From Henricia sp. BOLD:AAB3569 (Eukaryota; Echinodermata; Asteroidea; Spinulosida; Echinasteridae), in assembly GCA_037783545.1 (NCBI GenBank), contig JBBELK010000053.1, forward strand, positions 186,001 through 250,000: 64,000 nucleotides of DNA, written 5' to 3'. The notes beneath the pieces are model-generated. The model was not told where the DNA came from. It worked only from the letters and a program-made list of their open reading frames with translations, and did not search any database. Position numbers and translations under genes: made by a program. Positions 9,466 to 21,073 of the stretch are shown here, one piece after another; within the stretch, counting starts at the first letter, position 1; every line of letters begins with the position of its first letter.

Positions 9466-9965
9466 TGACCATTTTCCGGGTCAGAAAGGTTTTACCCAAC
9501 ATTCCTGAATGACCTGGAATGGCAGGTCAAAAAGGCCTGACCCAACATTCCGGGTCATTCTGACCCGGGAATGGTCGTGTCAAATAGAACCAGGAATTCC
9601 GGGTCAAAGAGGTTTGACCCAACATTCCGGGTCGAAAAGCTTGACCCAACATTCCGGGTCATTTTGACCCGGAGGTGGTCGTGTCAAATCGAACCCGGAA
9701 TTCCGGGTCAAACAGGTTTGACCCAACATTCCGGGTCAAAAAGCTTGACCCAACATTCCGGGTCATTTTGACCCGGAAGTGGTCGTGTCAAATCGAACCC
9801 GGAATTCCGGGTCAAACAGGTTTGACCCAACATTCCGGGTCAAAATGGCCCGACCCAACATTCCGGGTCATTCTGACCCGGAAGTGGTCGTGTCCATTAG
9901 AACCCGGATTCCGGGTCAAATTTGACCCATTCCGGGTCAAATTTGACCCGGATGTTTTTAGAGTG
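9466..9965 (+). repeat. 3' subterminal 104-bp minisatellite of the transposon
   Basis: About four and a half units of 104 bp, marked by ggtcgtgtcaaat at about 9573, 9677, 9781 and 9885. Each unit is a string of inverted GGGTCA and TGACCC pairs, for example ccgggtcattttgacccgg, and should fold into several hairpins. The first unit is the most diverged and the later ones are nearly identical, as expected for expansion towards the terminus. The array ends in the terminal inverted repeat. Bases 9599-9965 match 1-367. Confidence 0.9.
9553..9878. promoter_or_regulatory. Four perfect GGTCAnnnTGACC palindromes
   Basis: Inverted-repeat-3 half-site palindromes lie at 9553-9565, 9657-9669, 9761-9773 and 9866-9878, spaced by about 104 bases. 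Shorter- and longer-spaced inverted pairs lie between them. Function as nuclear-receptor sites is untested and could be coincidental to hairpin or transposase-binding roles. Confidence 0.35.
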
Positions 9966-9967
9966 TA
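9966..9967. other. Target site duplication TA, right of the DNA transposon
   Basis: The terminus TTTTTAGAGTG ends at 9965. TA then continues directly as gattcgacgataactcgg of the satellite monomer, in register with the left flank at 3731-3732. Confidence 0.9.
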
Positions 9968-11571
9968 GATTCGACGATAACTCGGTCGGTTTAAACGTGA
10001 AATTGCTGAAATTTGCAGAACACGTTTGCGATATAGAGTTGTTTTAGCAGACAAAATTTGAAGTTTGTCTGGAAATTCGTTAAGTTGTGCCGGCAGGGTG
10101 TTTTTGCTAGCTTCGACGATAACTCGGTCGGTTTAAACGGGAAATTGCTGAAATTTGCAGAACACGTTTGGGATATAGAGTTGTTTTAGCAGACAAAATT
10201 TGAAGTTTGTCTGGACATTCCTTCAGTTCCAAAATGGCGACCACTTCAGACGCAATGTTTCCCGAAAGCGGCGTCTGTTTGTGCGAAAACTGTTCCGGCA
10301 GTGAGTTTTTGCTAGATTCGACGATAACTCGGTCGGTTTAAACGGGAAATTGCTGAAATTTGCAGAACACGTTTGCGATATAGAGTTGTTTTAGCAGACA
10401 AAATTTGAAGTTTGTCTGGAAATTCGTTAAGTTCCAAAATAGCGACCACTTCAGACGCAATGTTTCCCGAAAGCGGCGTCTGCTTGTGCAAAAACTGTGC
10501 CGGCAAGGAGTTTTTGCTAGATTCGACGATAACTCGGTTGGTTTAAACGGGAAATTGCTGAAATTCGCGGAACACGTTTGGGATATAGAGTTGTTTTAGC
10601 AGACAAAATTTGAAGTTTGTCTGGACATTCCTTCAGTTCCAAAATAGCGACCACTTCAAACGCAATGTTTCCCGAAAGCGGCGTCTGCTTGTGCGAAAAC
10701 TGTGCCCGCAAGGAGTTTTTGCTAGATTCGACGATAACTCGGTCGGTTTAAACGGGAAATTGCTGAAATTTGCAGAACACGTTTGCGATATAGAGTTGTT
10801 TTAGCAGACAAAATTTGAAGTTTGTCTGGAAATTCCTTCAGTTCCAAAATGGCGACCACTTCAGACGCAATGTTTCCCGAAAGCGGCGTCTGTTTGTGCG
10901 AAAAATGTTCCGGCAGAGAGTTTTTGCTAGATTCGACGATAACTCGGTCGGTTTAAACGGGAAATTGCTGAAATTTGCAGAACACGTTTGGGATATAGAG
11001 TTGTTTTAGCAGACAAAATTTGAAGTTTGTTTGGAAATTCCTTCAGTTCCAAAATAGCGACCACTTCAGACGCAATGTTTCCCGAAAGCGGCGTCTGCTT
11101 GTGCAAAAACTGTGCCGGCAAGGAGTTTTTGCTAGATTCGACGATAACTCGGTCGGTTTAAACGTGAAATTGCTGAAATTTGCAGAACACGTTTGCGATA
11201 TAGAGTTGTTTTAGCAGACAAAATTTGAAGTTTGTCTGGAAATTCGTTAAGTTGTGCCGGCAGGGTGTTTTTGCTAGCTTCGACGATAACTCGGTCGGTT
11301 TAAACGGGAAATTGCTGAAATTTGCAGAACACGTTTGGGATATAGAGTTGTTTTAGCAGACAAAATTTGAAGTTTGTCTGGACATTCCTTCAGTTCCAAA
11401 ATGGCGACCACTTCAGACGCAATGTTTCCCGAAAGCGGCGTCTGTTTGTGCGAAAACTGTTCCGGCAGTGAGTTTTTGCTAGATTCGACGATAACTCGGT
11501 CGGTTTAAACGGGAAATTGGTGAAATTTGCAGAACACGTTTGCGATATAGAGTTGTTTTAGCAGACAAAAT

Positions 11572-13357
11572 TTGAAGTTTGTCTGGAAATTCGTTAAGTT
11601 CCAAAATAGCGACCACTTCAGACGCAATGTTTCCCGAAAGCGGCGTCTGCTTGTGCAAAAACTGTGCCGGCAAGGAGTTTTTGCTAGATTCGACGATAAC
11701 TCGGTTGGTTTAAACGGGAAATTGCTGAAATTCGCAGAACACGTTTGGGATATAGAGTTGTTTTAGCAGACAAAATTTGAAGTTTGTCTGGACATTCCTT
11801 CAGTTCCAAAATGGCGACCACTTCAGACGCAATGTTTCCCGAAAGCGGCGTCTGTTTGTGCGAAAACTGTTCCGGCAGAGAGTTTTTGCTAGATTCGACG
11901 ATAACTCGGTTGGTTTAAACGGGAAATTGCTGAAATTCGCAGAACACGTTTGGGATATAGAGTTGTTTTAGCAGACAAAATTTGAAGTTTGTCTGCATGG
12001 ACATTCCTTCAGTTCCAAAATGGCGACCACTTCAGACGCAATGTTTCCCGAAAGCGGCGTCTGTTTGTGCGAAAACTGTTCCGGCAGAGAGTTTTTGCTA
12101 GATTCGACGATAACTCGGTCGGTTTAAACGGGAAATTGCTGAAATTTGCAGAACACGTTTGCGATATAGAGTTGTTTTAGCAGACAAAATTTGAAGTTTG
12201 TCTGGAAATTCGTTAAGTTCCAAAATAGCGACCACTTCAGACGCAATGTTTCCCGAAAGCGGCGTCTGCTTGTGCAAAAACTGTGCCGGCAAGGAGTTTT
12301 TGCTAGATTCGACGATAACTCGGTTGGCTTAAACGGGAAATTGCTGAAATTCGCGGAACACGTTTGGGATATAGAGTTGTTTTAGCAGACAAAATTTGAA
12401 GTTTGTCTGGACATTCCTTCAGTTCCAAAATAGCGACCACTTCAAACGCAATGTTTCCCGAAAGCGGCGTCTGCTTGTGCGAAAACTGTGCCCGCAAGGA
12501 GTTTTTGCTAGATTCGACGATAACTCGGTCGGTTTAAACGGGAAATTGCTGAAATTTGCAGAACACGTTTGCGATATAGAGTTGTTTTAGCAGACAAAAT
12601 TTGAAGTTTGTCTGGAAATTCCTTCAGTTCCAAAATGGCGACCACTTCAGACGCAATGTTTCCCGAAAGCGGCGTCTGTTTGTGCGAAAAATGTTCCGGC
12701 AGAGAGTTTTTGCTAGATTCGACGATAACTCGGTCGGTTTAAACGGGAAATTGCTGAAATTTGCAGAACACGTTTGGGATATAGAGTTGTTTTAGCAGAC
12801 AAAATTTGAAGTTTGTTTGGAAATTCCTTCAGTTCCAAAATAGCGACCACTTCAGACGCAATGTTTCCCGAAAGCGGCGTCTGCTTGTGCAAAAACTGTG
12901 CCGGCAAGGAGTTTTTGCTAGATTCGACGATAACTCGGTCGGTTTAAACGTGAAATTGCTGAAATTTGCAGAACACGTTTGCGATATAGAGTTGTTTTAG
13001 CAGACAAAATTTGAAGTTTGTCTGGAAATTCGTTAAGTTGTGCCGGCAGGGTGTTTTTGCTAGCTTCGACGATAACTCGGTCGGTTTAAACGGGAAATTG
13101 CTGAAATTTGCAGAACACGTTTGGGATATAGAGTTGTTTTAGCAGACAAAATTTGAAGTTTGTCTGGACATTCCTTCAGTTCCAAAATGGCGACCACTTC
13201 AGACGCAATGTTTCCCGAAAGCGGCGTCTGTTTGTGCGAAAACTGTTCCGGCAGTGAGTTTTTGCTAGATTCGACGATAACTCGGTCGGTTTAAACGGGA
13301 AATTCGTGAAATTTGCAGAACACGTTTGCGATATAGAGTTGTTTTAGCAGACAAAAT
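11572..13357 (+). repeat. Second copy of the 1,786-bp higher-order repeat
   Basis: K-type monomers begin at 11572 and 13358. The unit repeats the monomer order of 807-2592, including the catg insertion (11996-11999) and the 142-bp monomer. It differs by private changes such as ggcttaaac in place of ggtttaaac at about 12326. Confidence 0.88.
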
Positions 13358-14587
13358 TTGAAGTTTGTCTGGAAATTCGTTAAGTTCCAAAATAGCGACC
13401 ACTTCAGACGCAATGTTTCCCGAAAGCGGCGTCTGCTTGTGCAAAAACTGTGCCGGCAAGGAGTTTTTGCTAGATTCGACGATAACTCGGTTGGTTTAAA
13501 CGGGAAATTGCTGAAATTCGCAGAACACGTTTGGGATATAAAGTTGTTTTAGCAGACAAAATTTGAAGTTTGTCTGGACATTCCTTCAGTTCCAAAATGG
13601 CGACCACTTCAGACGCAATGTTTCCCGAAAGCGGCGTCTGTTTGTGCGAAAACTGTTCCGGCAGAGAGTTTTTGCTAGATTCGACGATAACTCGGTCGGT
13701 TTAAACGGGAAATTGCTGAAATTTGCAGAACACGTTTGCGATATAGAGTTGTTTTAGCAGACAAAATTTGAAGTTTGTCTGGAAATTCGTTAAGTTCCAA
13801 AATAGCGACCACTTCAGACGCAATGTTTCCCGAAAGCGGCGTCTGCTTGTGCAAAAACTGTGCCGGCAAGGAGTTTTTGCTAGATTCGACGATAACTCGG
13901 TTGGTTTAAACGGGAAATTGCTGAAATTCGCGGAACACGTTTGGGATATAGAGTTGTTTTAGCAGACAAAATTTGAAGTTTGTCTGGACATTCCTTCAGT
14001 TCCAAAATAGCGACCACTTCAAACGCAATGTTTCCCGAAAGCGGCGTCTGCTTGTGCGAAAACTGTGCCCGCAAGGAGTTTTTGCTAGATTCGACGATAA
14101 CTCGGTCGGTTTAAACGGGAAATTGCTGAAATTTGCAGAACACGTTTGCGATATAGAGTTGTTTTAGCAGACAAAATTTGAAGTTTGTCTGGAAATTCCT
14201 TCAGTTCCAAAATGGCGACCACTTCAGACGCAATGTTTCCCGAAAGCGGCGTCTGTTTGTGCAAAAACTGTGCCGGCAAGGAGTTTTTGCTAGATTCGAC
14301 GATAACTCGGTCGGTTTAAACGTGAAATTGCTGAAATTTGCAGAACACGTTTGCGATATAGAGTTGTTTTAGCAGACAAAATTTGAAGTTTGTCTGGACA
14401 TTCCTTCAGTTCCAAAATGGCGACCACTTCAGACGCAATGTTTCCCGAAAGCGGCGTCTGTTTGTGCGAAAACTGTTCCGGCAGTGAGTTTTTGCTAGAT
14501 TCGACGATAACTCGGTCGGTTTAAACGGGAAATTGGTGAAATTTGCAGAACACGTTTGCGATATAGAGTTGTTTTAGCAGACAAAAT

Positions 14588-14726
14588 TTGCGGCGTCTGT
14601 TTGTGCGAAAAATGTTCCGGCAGAGAGTTTTTGCTAGATTCGACGATAACTCGGTCGGTTTAAACTGGAAATTGCTGAAATTTGCAGAACACGTTTGCGA
14701 TATAGAGTTGTTTTAGCAGACAAAAT
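14588..14726 (+). repeat. Example of the 139-bp deleted monomer
   Basis: The monomer lacks 66 bp: acaaaatttg is joined directly to cggcgtctgtttgtgcg. The same junction recurs through segments II and III (for example near 16984, 18148, 23938, 30932, 35256, 38818 and 46429), so it arose once and was amplified. Confidence 0.85.
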
Positions 14727-17700
14727 TTGAAGTTTGTCTGGACATTCCTTCAGTTCCAAAATAGCGACAACTTCAAACGCAATGTTTACCGAAAGCGGCG
14801 TCTGCTTGTGCGAAAACTGTGCCGGCAAGGAGTTTTTGCTAGATTCGACGATAACTCGGTCGGTTTAAACGGGAAATTGCTGAAATTTGCAGAACACGTT
14901 TGGGATATAGAGTTGTTTTAGCAGACAAAATTTGAAGTTTGTTTGGAAATTCCTTCAGTTCCAAAATAGCGACCACTTCAGACGCAATGTTTCCCGAAAG
15001 CGGCGTCTGCTTGTGCAAAAACTGTGCCGGCAAGGAGTTTTTGCTAGATTCGACGATAACTCGGTCGGTTTAAACGGGAAATTGCTGAAATTTGCAGAAC
15101 ACGTTTGCGATATAGAGTTGTTTTAGCAGACAAAATTTGAAGTTTGTCTGGAAATTCCTTCAGTTCCAAAATGGCGACCACTTCAGACGCAATGTTTCCC
15201 GAAAGCGGCGTCTGTTTGTGCGAAAAATGTTCCGGCAGAGAGTTTTTGCTAGATTCGACGATAACTCGGTCGGTTTAAACGGGAAATTGCTGAAATTTGC
15301 AGAACACGTTTGGGATATAGAGTTGTTTTAGCAGACAAAATTTGAAGTTTGTTTGGAAATTCCTTCAGTTCCAAAATAGCGACCACTTCAGACGCAATGT
15401 TTCCCGAAAGCGGCGTCTGCTTGTGCAAAAACTGTGCCGGCAAGGAGTTTTTGCTAGATTCGACGATAACTCGGTCGGTTTAAACGGGAAATTGCTGAAA
15501 TTTGCAGAACACGTTTGCGATATAGAGTTGTTTTAGCAGACAAAATTTGAAGTTTGTCTGGAAATTCGTTAAGTTCCAAAATAGCGACCACTTCAGACGC
15601 AATGTTTCCCGAAAGCGGCGTCTGCTTGTGCAAAAACTGTGCCGGCAAGGAGTTTTTGCTAGATTCGACGATAACTCGGTCGGTTTAAACGGGAAATTGC
15701 TGAAATTTGCAGAACACGTTTGGGATATAGAGTTGTTTTAGCAGACAAAATTTGAAGTTTGTTTGGAAATTCCTTCAGTTCCAAAATAGCGACCACTTCA
15801 GACGCAATGTTTCCCGAAAGCGGCGTCTGCTTGTGCAAAAACTGTGCCGGCAAGGAGTTTTTGCTAGATTCGACGATAACTCGGTCGGTTTAAACGGGAA
15901 ATTGCTGAAATTTGCAGAACACGTTTGCGATATAGAGTTGTTTTAGCAGACAAAATTTGAAGTTTGTCTGGAAATTCGTTAAGTTCCAAAATAGCGACCA
16001 CTTCAGACGCAATGTTTCCCGAAAGCGGCGTCTGCTTGTGCAAAAACTGTGCCAGCAAGGAGTTTTTGCTAGATTCGACGATAACTCGGTTGGTTTAAAC
16101 GGGAAATTGCTGAAATTTGCAGAACACGTTTGGGATATAGAGTTGTTTTAGCAGACAAAATTTGAAGTTTGTCTGGAAATTCGTTAAGTTCCAAAATAGC
16201 GACCACTTCAGACGCAATGTTTCCCGAAAGCGGCGTCTGCTTGTGCAAAAACTGTGCCGGCAAGGAGTTTTTGCTAGATTCGACGATAACTCGGTTGGTT
16301 TAAACGGGAAATTGCTGAAATTTGCAGAACACGTTTGCGATATAGAGTTGTTTTAGCAGACAAAATTTGAAGTTTGTCTGGAAATTCCTTCAGTTCCAAA
16401 ATGGCGACCACTTCAGACGCAATGTTTCCCGAAAGCGGCGTCTGTTTGTGCGAAAAATGTTCCGGCAGAGAGTTTTTGCTAGATTCGACGATAACTCGGT
16501 CGGTTTAAACGGGAAATTGCTGAAATTTGCAGAACACGTTTGGGATATAGAGTTGTTTTAGCAGACAAAATTTGAAGTTTGTTTGGAAATTCCTTCAGTT
16601 CCAAAATAGCGACCACTTCAGACGCAATGTTTCCCGAAAGCGGCGTCTGCTTGTGCAAAAACTGTGCCGGCAAGGAGTTTTTGCTAGATTCGACGATAAC
16701 TCGGTCGGTTTAAACGTGAAATTGCTGAAATTTGCAGAACACGTTTGCGATATAGAGTTGTTTTAGCAGACAAAATTTGAAGTTTGTCTGGACATTCCTT
16801 CAGTTCCAAAATGGCGACCACTTCAGACGCAATGTTTCCCGAAAGCGGCGTCTGTTTGTGCGAAAACTGTTCCGGCAGTGAGTTTTTGCTAGATTCGACG
16901 ATAACTCGGTCGGTTTAAACGGGAAATTGGTGAAATTTGCAGAACACGTTTGCGATATAGAGTTGTTTTAGCAGACAAAATTTGCGGCGTCTGTTTGTGC
17001 GAAAAATGTTCCGGCAGAGAGTTTTTGCTAGATTCGACGATAACTCGGTCGGTTTAAACTGGAAATTGCTGAAATTTGCAGAACACGTTTGCGATATAGA
17101 GTTGTTTTAGCAGACAAAATTTGAAGTTTGTCTGGACATTCCTTCAGTTCCAAAATAGCGACAACTTCAAACGCAATGTTTACCGAAAGCGGCGTCTGCT
17201 TGTGCGAAAACTGTGCCGGCAAGGAGTTTTTGCTAGATTCGACGATAACTCGGTCGGTTTAAACGGGAAATTGCTGAAATTTGCAGAACACGTTTGGGAT
17301 ATAGAGTTGTTTTAGCAGACAAAATTTGAAGTTTGTTTGGAAATTCCTTCAGTTCCAAAATAGCGACCACTTCAGACGCAATGTTTCCCGAAAGCGGCGT
17401 CTGCTTGTGCAAAAACTGTGCCGGCAAGGAGTTTTTGCTAGATTCGACGATAACTCGGTTGGTTTAAACGGGAAATTGCTGAAATTCGCGGAACACGTTT
17501 GGGATATAGAGTTGTTTTAGCAGACAAAATTTGAAGTTTGTCTGGACATTCCTTCAGTTCCAAAATAGCGACCACTTCAAACGCAATGTTTCCCGAAAGC
17601 GGCGTCTGCTTGTGCGAAAACTGTGCCCGCAAGGAGTTTTTGCTAGATTCGACGATAACTCGGTCGGTTTAAACGGGAAATTGCTGAAATTTGCAGAACA

Positions 17701-19188
17701 CGTTTGCGATATAGAGTTGTTTTAGCAGACAAAATTTGAAGTTTGTCTGGAAATTCCTTCAGTTCCAAAATGGCGACCACTTCAGACGCAATGTTTCCCG
17801 AAAGCGGCGTCTGTTTGTGCAAAAACTGTGCCGGCAAGGAGTTTTTGCTAGATTCGACGATAACTCGGTCGGTTTAAACGTGAAATTGCTGAAATTTGCA
17901 GAACACGTTTGCGATATAGAGTTGTTTTAGCAGACAAAATTTGAAGTTTGTCTGGACATTCCTTCAGTTCCAAAATGGCGACCACTTCAGACGCAATGTT
18001 TTCCGAAAGCGGCGTCTGTTTGTGCGAAAACTGTTCCGGCAGTGAGTTTTTGCTAGATTCGACGATAACTCGGTCGGTTTAAACGGGAAATTGGTGAAAT
18101 TTGCAGAACACGTTTGCGATATAGAGTTGTTTTAGCAGACAAAATTTGCGGCGTCTGTTTGTGCGAAAAATGTTCCGGCAGAGAGTTTTTGCTAGATTCG
18201 ACGATAACTCGGTCGGTTTAAACTGGAAATTGCTGAAATTTGCAGAACACGTTTGCGATATAGAGTTGTTTTAGCAGACAAAATTTGAAGTTTGTCTGGA
18301 CATTCCTTCAGTTCCAAAATAGCGACAACTTCAAACGCAATGTTTACCGAAAGCGGCGTCTGCTTGTGCGAAAACTGTGCCGGCAAGGAGTTTTTGCTAG
18401 ATTCGACGATAACTCGGTCGGTTTAAACGGGAAATTGCTGAAATTTGCAGAACACGTTTGGGATATAGAGTTGTTTTAGCAGACAAAATTTGAAGTTTGT
18501 TTGGAAATTCCTTCAGTTCCAAAATAGCGACCACTTCAGACGCAATGTTTCCCGAAAGCGGCGTCTGCTTGTGCAAAAACTGTGCCGGCAAGGAGTTTTT
18601 GCTAGATTCGACGATAACTCGGTCGGTTTAAACGGGAAATTGCTGAAATTTGCAGAACACGTTTGCGATATAGAGTTGTTTTAGCAGACAAAATTTGAAG
18701 TTTGTCTGGAAATTTGTTAAGTTCCAAAATAGCGACCACTTCGGACGCAATGTTTCCCGAAAGCGGCGTCTGCTTGTGCAAAAACTGTGCCGGCAAGGAG
18801 TTTTTGCTAGATTCGACGATAACTCGGTTGGTTTAAACGGGAAATTGCTGAAATTTGCAGAACACGTTTGGGATATAGAGTTGTTTTAGCAGACAAAATT
18901 TGAAGTTTGTCTGGAAATTCCTTCAGTTCCAAAATGGCGACCACTTCAGACGCAATGTTTCCCGAAAGCGGCGTCTGTTTGTGCGAAAAATGTTCCGGCA
19001 GAGAGTTTTTGCTTGATTCGACGATAACTCGGTCGGTTTAAACGGGAAATTGCTGAAATTTGCAGAACACGTTTGGGATATAGAGTTGTTTTAGCAGACA
19101 AAATTTGAAGTTTGTTTGGAAATTCCTTCAGTTCCAAAATAGCGACCACTTCAGACGCAATGTTTCCCGAAAGCGGCGTCTGCTTGTG

Positions 19189-19331
19189 GAATTTCTTTTC
19201 GTTTTAGAACGACAGGTGCCAGTGTATTCACACTGAACACAATAGAATTACATAACAACTGGCTATATAAACGCCACGTTCGCTTCAGTAGCTCACTCTC
19301 GGTCAATCGTGTCAACTTTGCTGTACAATCC
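19189..19331 (+). repeat. Split direct repeat A1
   Basis: 143 bp starting gaatttcttttcg and ending ctgtacaatcc, repeated at 20451-20593. It contains TATATAA at 19264-19270. Confidence 0.88.
19262..19300 (+). promoter_or_regulatory. Candidate core promoter of the retroelement
   Basis: TATATAA at 19264-19270 is followed about 25-30 bases later by a tcactctc initiator-like stretch. The gag-like ATG lies at 19366. Placement inside the left terminal repeat fits internal promotion of the genomic RNA. The same box recurs in A2 at 20526-20532. Confidence 0.45.
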
Positions 19332-19365
19332 TATTCTACACACGTCTTCACGCACCGCATCGAAC

Positions 19366-19736
19366 ATGTCCCTCGAACCGGGCGTCGGCGGTTCGGAGTC
19401 CGGTACCAGCAGTGATCAGATACTGAACGCTATCCAGGCCCTTTCTAAGTCATTAGACTTCAAGGTCGAATCGGCTTGCAAGAAGCAACGCTTATCAGAC
19501 GTTCCGACGTTCAAACGCGACGGCATCAACAGCAGCACAAGCACTGCGAGAAGCTTCTTTCGCTTGTCGAGTCGGCCATTCAGAACATTGACAGCCTTGA
19601 CATCGACTCGGCCAAGACCGACTGGAACGCCGCCGTGAAGTCCATCAAGGAACGTCAAAAGCTCATACGACTTGCTGACCGTTCTGATCTCGGCTGGGGA
19701 GTTGTGAAAGAGTACATCGCAGAAACGTCTAATTGA
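19366..19736 (+). pseudogene. Frameshifted, C-terminally truncated gag-like ORF of the retroelement
   Basis: ATG at 19366 opens a frame with a Ser/Gly-rich N-terminus, then a probable coiled-coil (ILNAIQALSKSLDFKVES). Around 19520 the reading frame must change: the second half continues in the frame offset by one missing base (QQQHKHCEKLLSLVES...). It ends in the motif LADRSDLGWGVVKEY near residue 115. The motif with IKERQKLIR just before it is, as I recall, typical of gag-like proteins encoded by tyrosine-recombinase retroelements of cnidarians and other invertebrates; a database search should confirm this. The usual acidic continuation and zinc knuckles are absent because the frame runs into the duplicated 3' block at 19723 and stops at TGA (19734-19736). 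Confidence 0.65.
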
Positions 19737-20275
19737 GGCGGCATAGACATTTGCGTCCACCCAGTCGTATGGCACTGAGTTTATAACACATTTTATTCGA
19801 TCGTTTGGTATCGAATTCGATTTGAGGGACAGCGGATTTTTTGTCCGTCCAATATTGGCATCGAGCACATCGTTCAAAGTTTAATTTCACAATGTTTTAA
19901 AATTGTTGATCTTTCCACACCGGAACTGGCAATCGTAATTTGTTATTTAATACCTTTTTTACCTTTGTTGTTTTTTCCGCGTTCCGCGTGCACCGAAGGC
20001 CAGTAAACGTCTATTTGAGGCGGCATAGACATTTGCGTATACCCAGTCGTATGGCACTGAGTTTATAACACATTTTATTCGATCGTTTGGTATCGAATTC
20101 GATTTGAGGGACAGCGGATTTATTTTATTTTATTTTATTTTTGTCCGCCCAATATTTGGCATCGAGCACATCGTTCAAAGTTTAATCTCACAATGCTTAA
20201 TTGTTGATCTTTCCACACCGGAACTGGCAATCGTAATTTGTTATTTAAACCTTTTTACCTTCGTTGTTTTTTGTT
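19723..20275 (+). repeat. Tandem duplication of a 282-bp block inside the retroelement
   Basis: The block starting aaacgtcta at 19723 recurs at 20005. It contains cccagtcgtatggcactgag, cgatttgagggacagcgg and ccacaccggaactggcaatc. The second copy has an expanded (ttatt)n tract near 20120 and several small differences, so this duplication is older than the identical A and B repeats. The upstream edge coincides with the gag truncation, so it probably marks the deletion junction that removed the polymerase and recombinase genes. Confidence 0.75.
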
Positions 20276-20312
20276 TCCCCTTTGCCCTTTCTTTTGCGAC
20301 TTTCTATAGACT

Positions 20313-20450
20313 ACAGCAAGGTTCGCACAACGACCTAGCCACTGTTCACCATTGGAAACATTTGACCTGTTTTTGTCCTTTTCTCGTCTCACATGAGGTA
20401 TAAATAGAAAAGAAATGAATTTTCTGACGGAAGTATGGAGGAAGAAAGTG
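20313..20450 (+). repeat. Split direct repeat B1
   Basis: 138 bp from acagcaaggttcgcac to ggaagaaaGTG, repeated at 21074-21211. It abuts A2 directly. A TATA-like ggtataaatag lies at 20397-20407. Confidence 0.88.
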
Positions 20451-20593
20451 GAATTTCTTTTCGTTTTAGAACGACAGGTGCCAGTGTATTCACACTGAAC
20501 ACAATAGAATTACATAACAACTGGCTATATAAACGCCACGTTCGCTTCAGTAGCTCACTCTCGGTCAATCGTGTCAACTTTGCTGTACAATCC
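20451..20593 (+). repeat. Split direct repeat A2
   Basis: Second copy of the 143-bp A repeat, immediately after B1. No difference from A1 was seen. Confidence 0.88.
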
Positions 20594-21073
20594 CGCCCAC
20601 CCCATTTTCCCACTTCAATCGGAATTCGGACCGGGGGAGTGCACCCCTGTCGAGTGCCCTGGATGCACCCACGTTTCCTCCAATGGCTGGGGGTTTTTCG
20701 TGGCCACCGAGCGCCAGCACACAGTGCTGGTCCGACACTCGACCCGAATTCAGTTCCAGTTCCGACACACGTGTTTTATTTTCTCTTTCAGCTTGATTGA
20801 TTCTGACCGATTTTAGCACGGTGATAATTATTGAACTTCGACACTTTATTGTCGAGACCTAGACACTGAACTTTTTTATTTGTTTACAGCTCGTAATTCA
20901 TACGTCAAACTTGGTTCAGATGCTAGTTTGATAGCCTCTAAATCGATAGGCCTTTAATACGGCTTACACCAGACATGTATAATTATTGTTTTCAACCACA
21001 TTTGAAGGATATTACATTTGTGCATATAATTTGATCCCAATCAAGCTGATTAGCGGAGTTTAAAATAAATCGA
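20594..21073 (+). other. Spacer between A2 and B2, no gene seen
   Basis: 480 bp, GC-rich at the start (cccgcccacccc) and AT-rich later. Short open frames here overlap on both strands and show no domain. An AATAAA at 21064-21069, just before B2, could serve as a polyadenylation signal. Confidence 0.5.

Larger units (their letters stand above)
3733..9965. mobile_element. 6.2-kb non-autonomous DNA transposon with CACTC termini and TA target duplication
   Basis: The ends are inverted: CACTCTAAAAAC at 3733 and, at the right, TTTTTAGAGTG ending at 9965. Both are followed inward by CCGGGTCAA-type palindromes. The insert sits in a TA of the satellite monomer and duplicates it. Termini starting CAC with a 2-bp TA duplication would fit the CACTA/Mirage/Chapaev (CMC) group, but that assignment is inference. 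I found no transposase: no long open frame, no recognisable DDE signature. The interior is a mosaic of nested short elements (4296-5699, 7264-7710, 8669-8821, 8871-9122), two SINE pieces, and promoter-like and exon-like sequence that could be captured host DNA. Base composition and repeat content differ sharply from the satellite on both sides. Confidence 0.85.
9966..19188 (+). repeat. Satellite segment II, 205-bp monomers (about 46 copies)
   Basis: Same family and orientation as segment I. It begins with the same partial monomer and 142-bp deleted monomer seen after the first transposon copy, then departs from segment I by loss and gain of whole monomers: 10610 corresponds to 1631, a shift of 619 bp (three monomers). 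From about 14.4 kb the composition changes. A 139-bp monomer (tttg joined to cggcgtctg, example 14588-14726) and a monomer with gcgacaacttcaaacg and tttaccg become frequent. The segment ends mid-monomer at gtctgcttGTG, where the retroelement is inserted. Confidence 0.97.

Noticed and set aside
19416..19877. 153-codon antisense open frame
   Set aside because: It overlaps the gag-like frames and the duplicated block on the opposite strand and shows no recognisable domain. It is best explained as a shadow.
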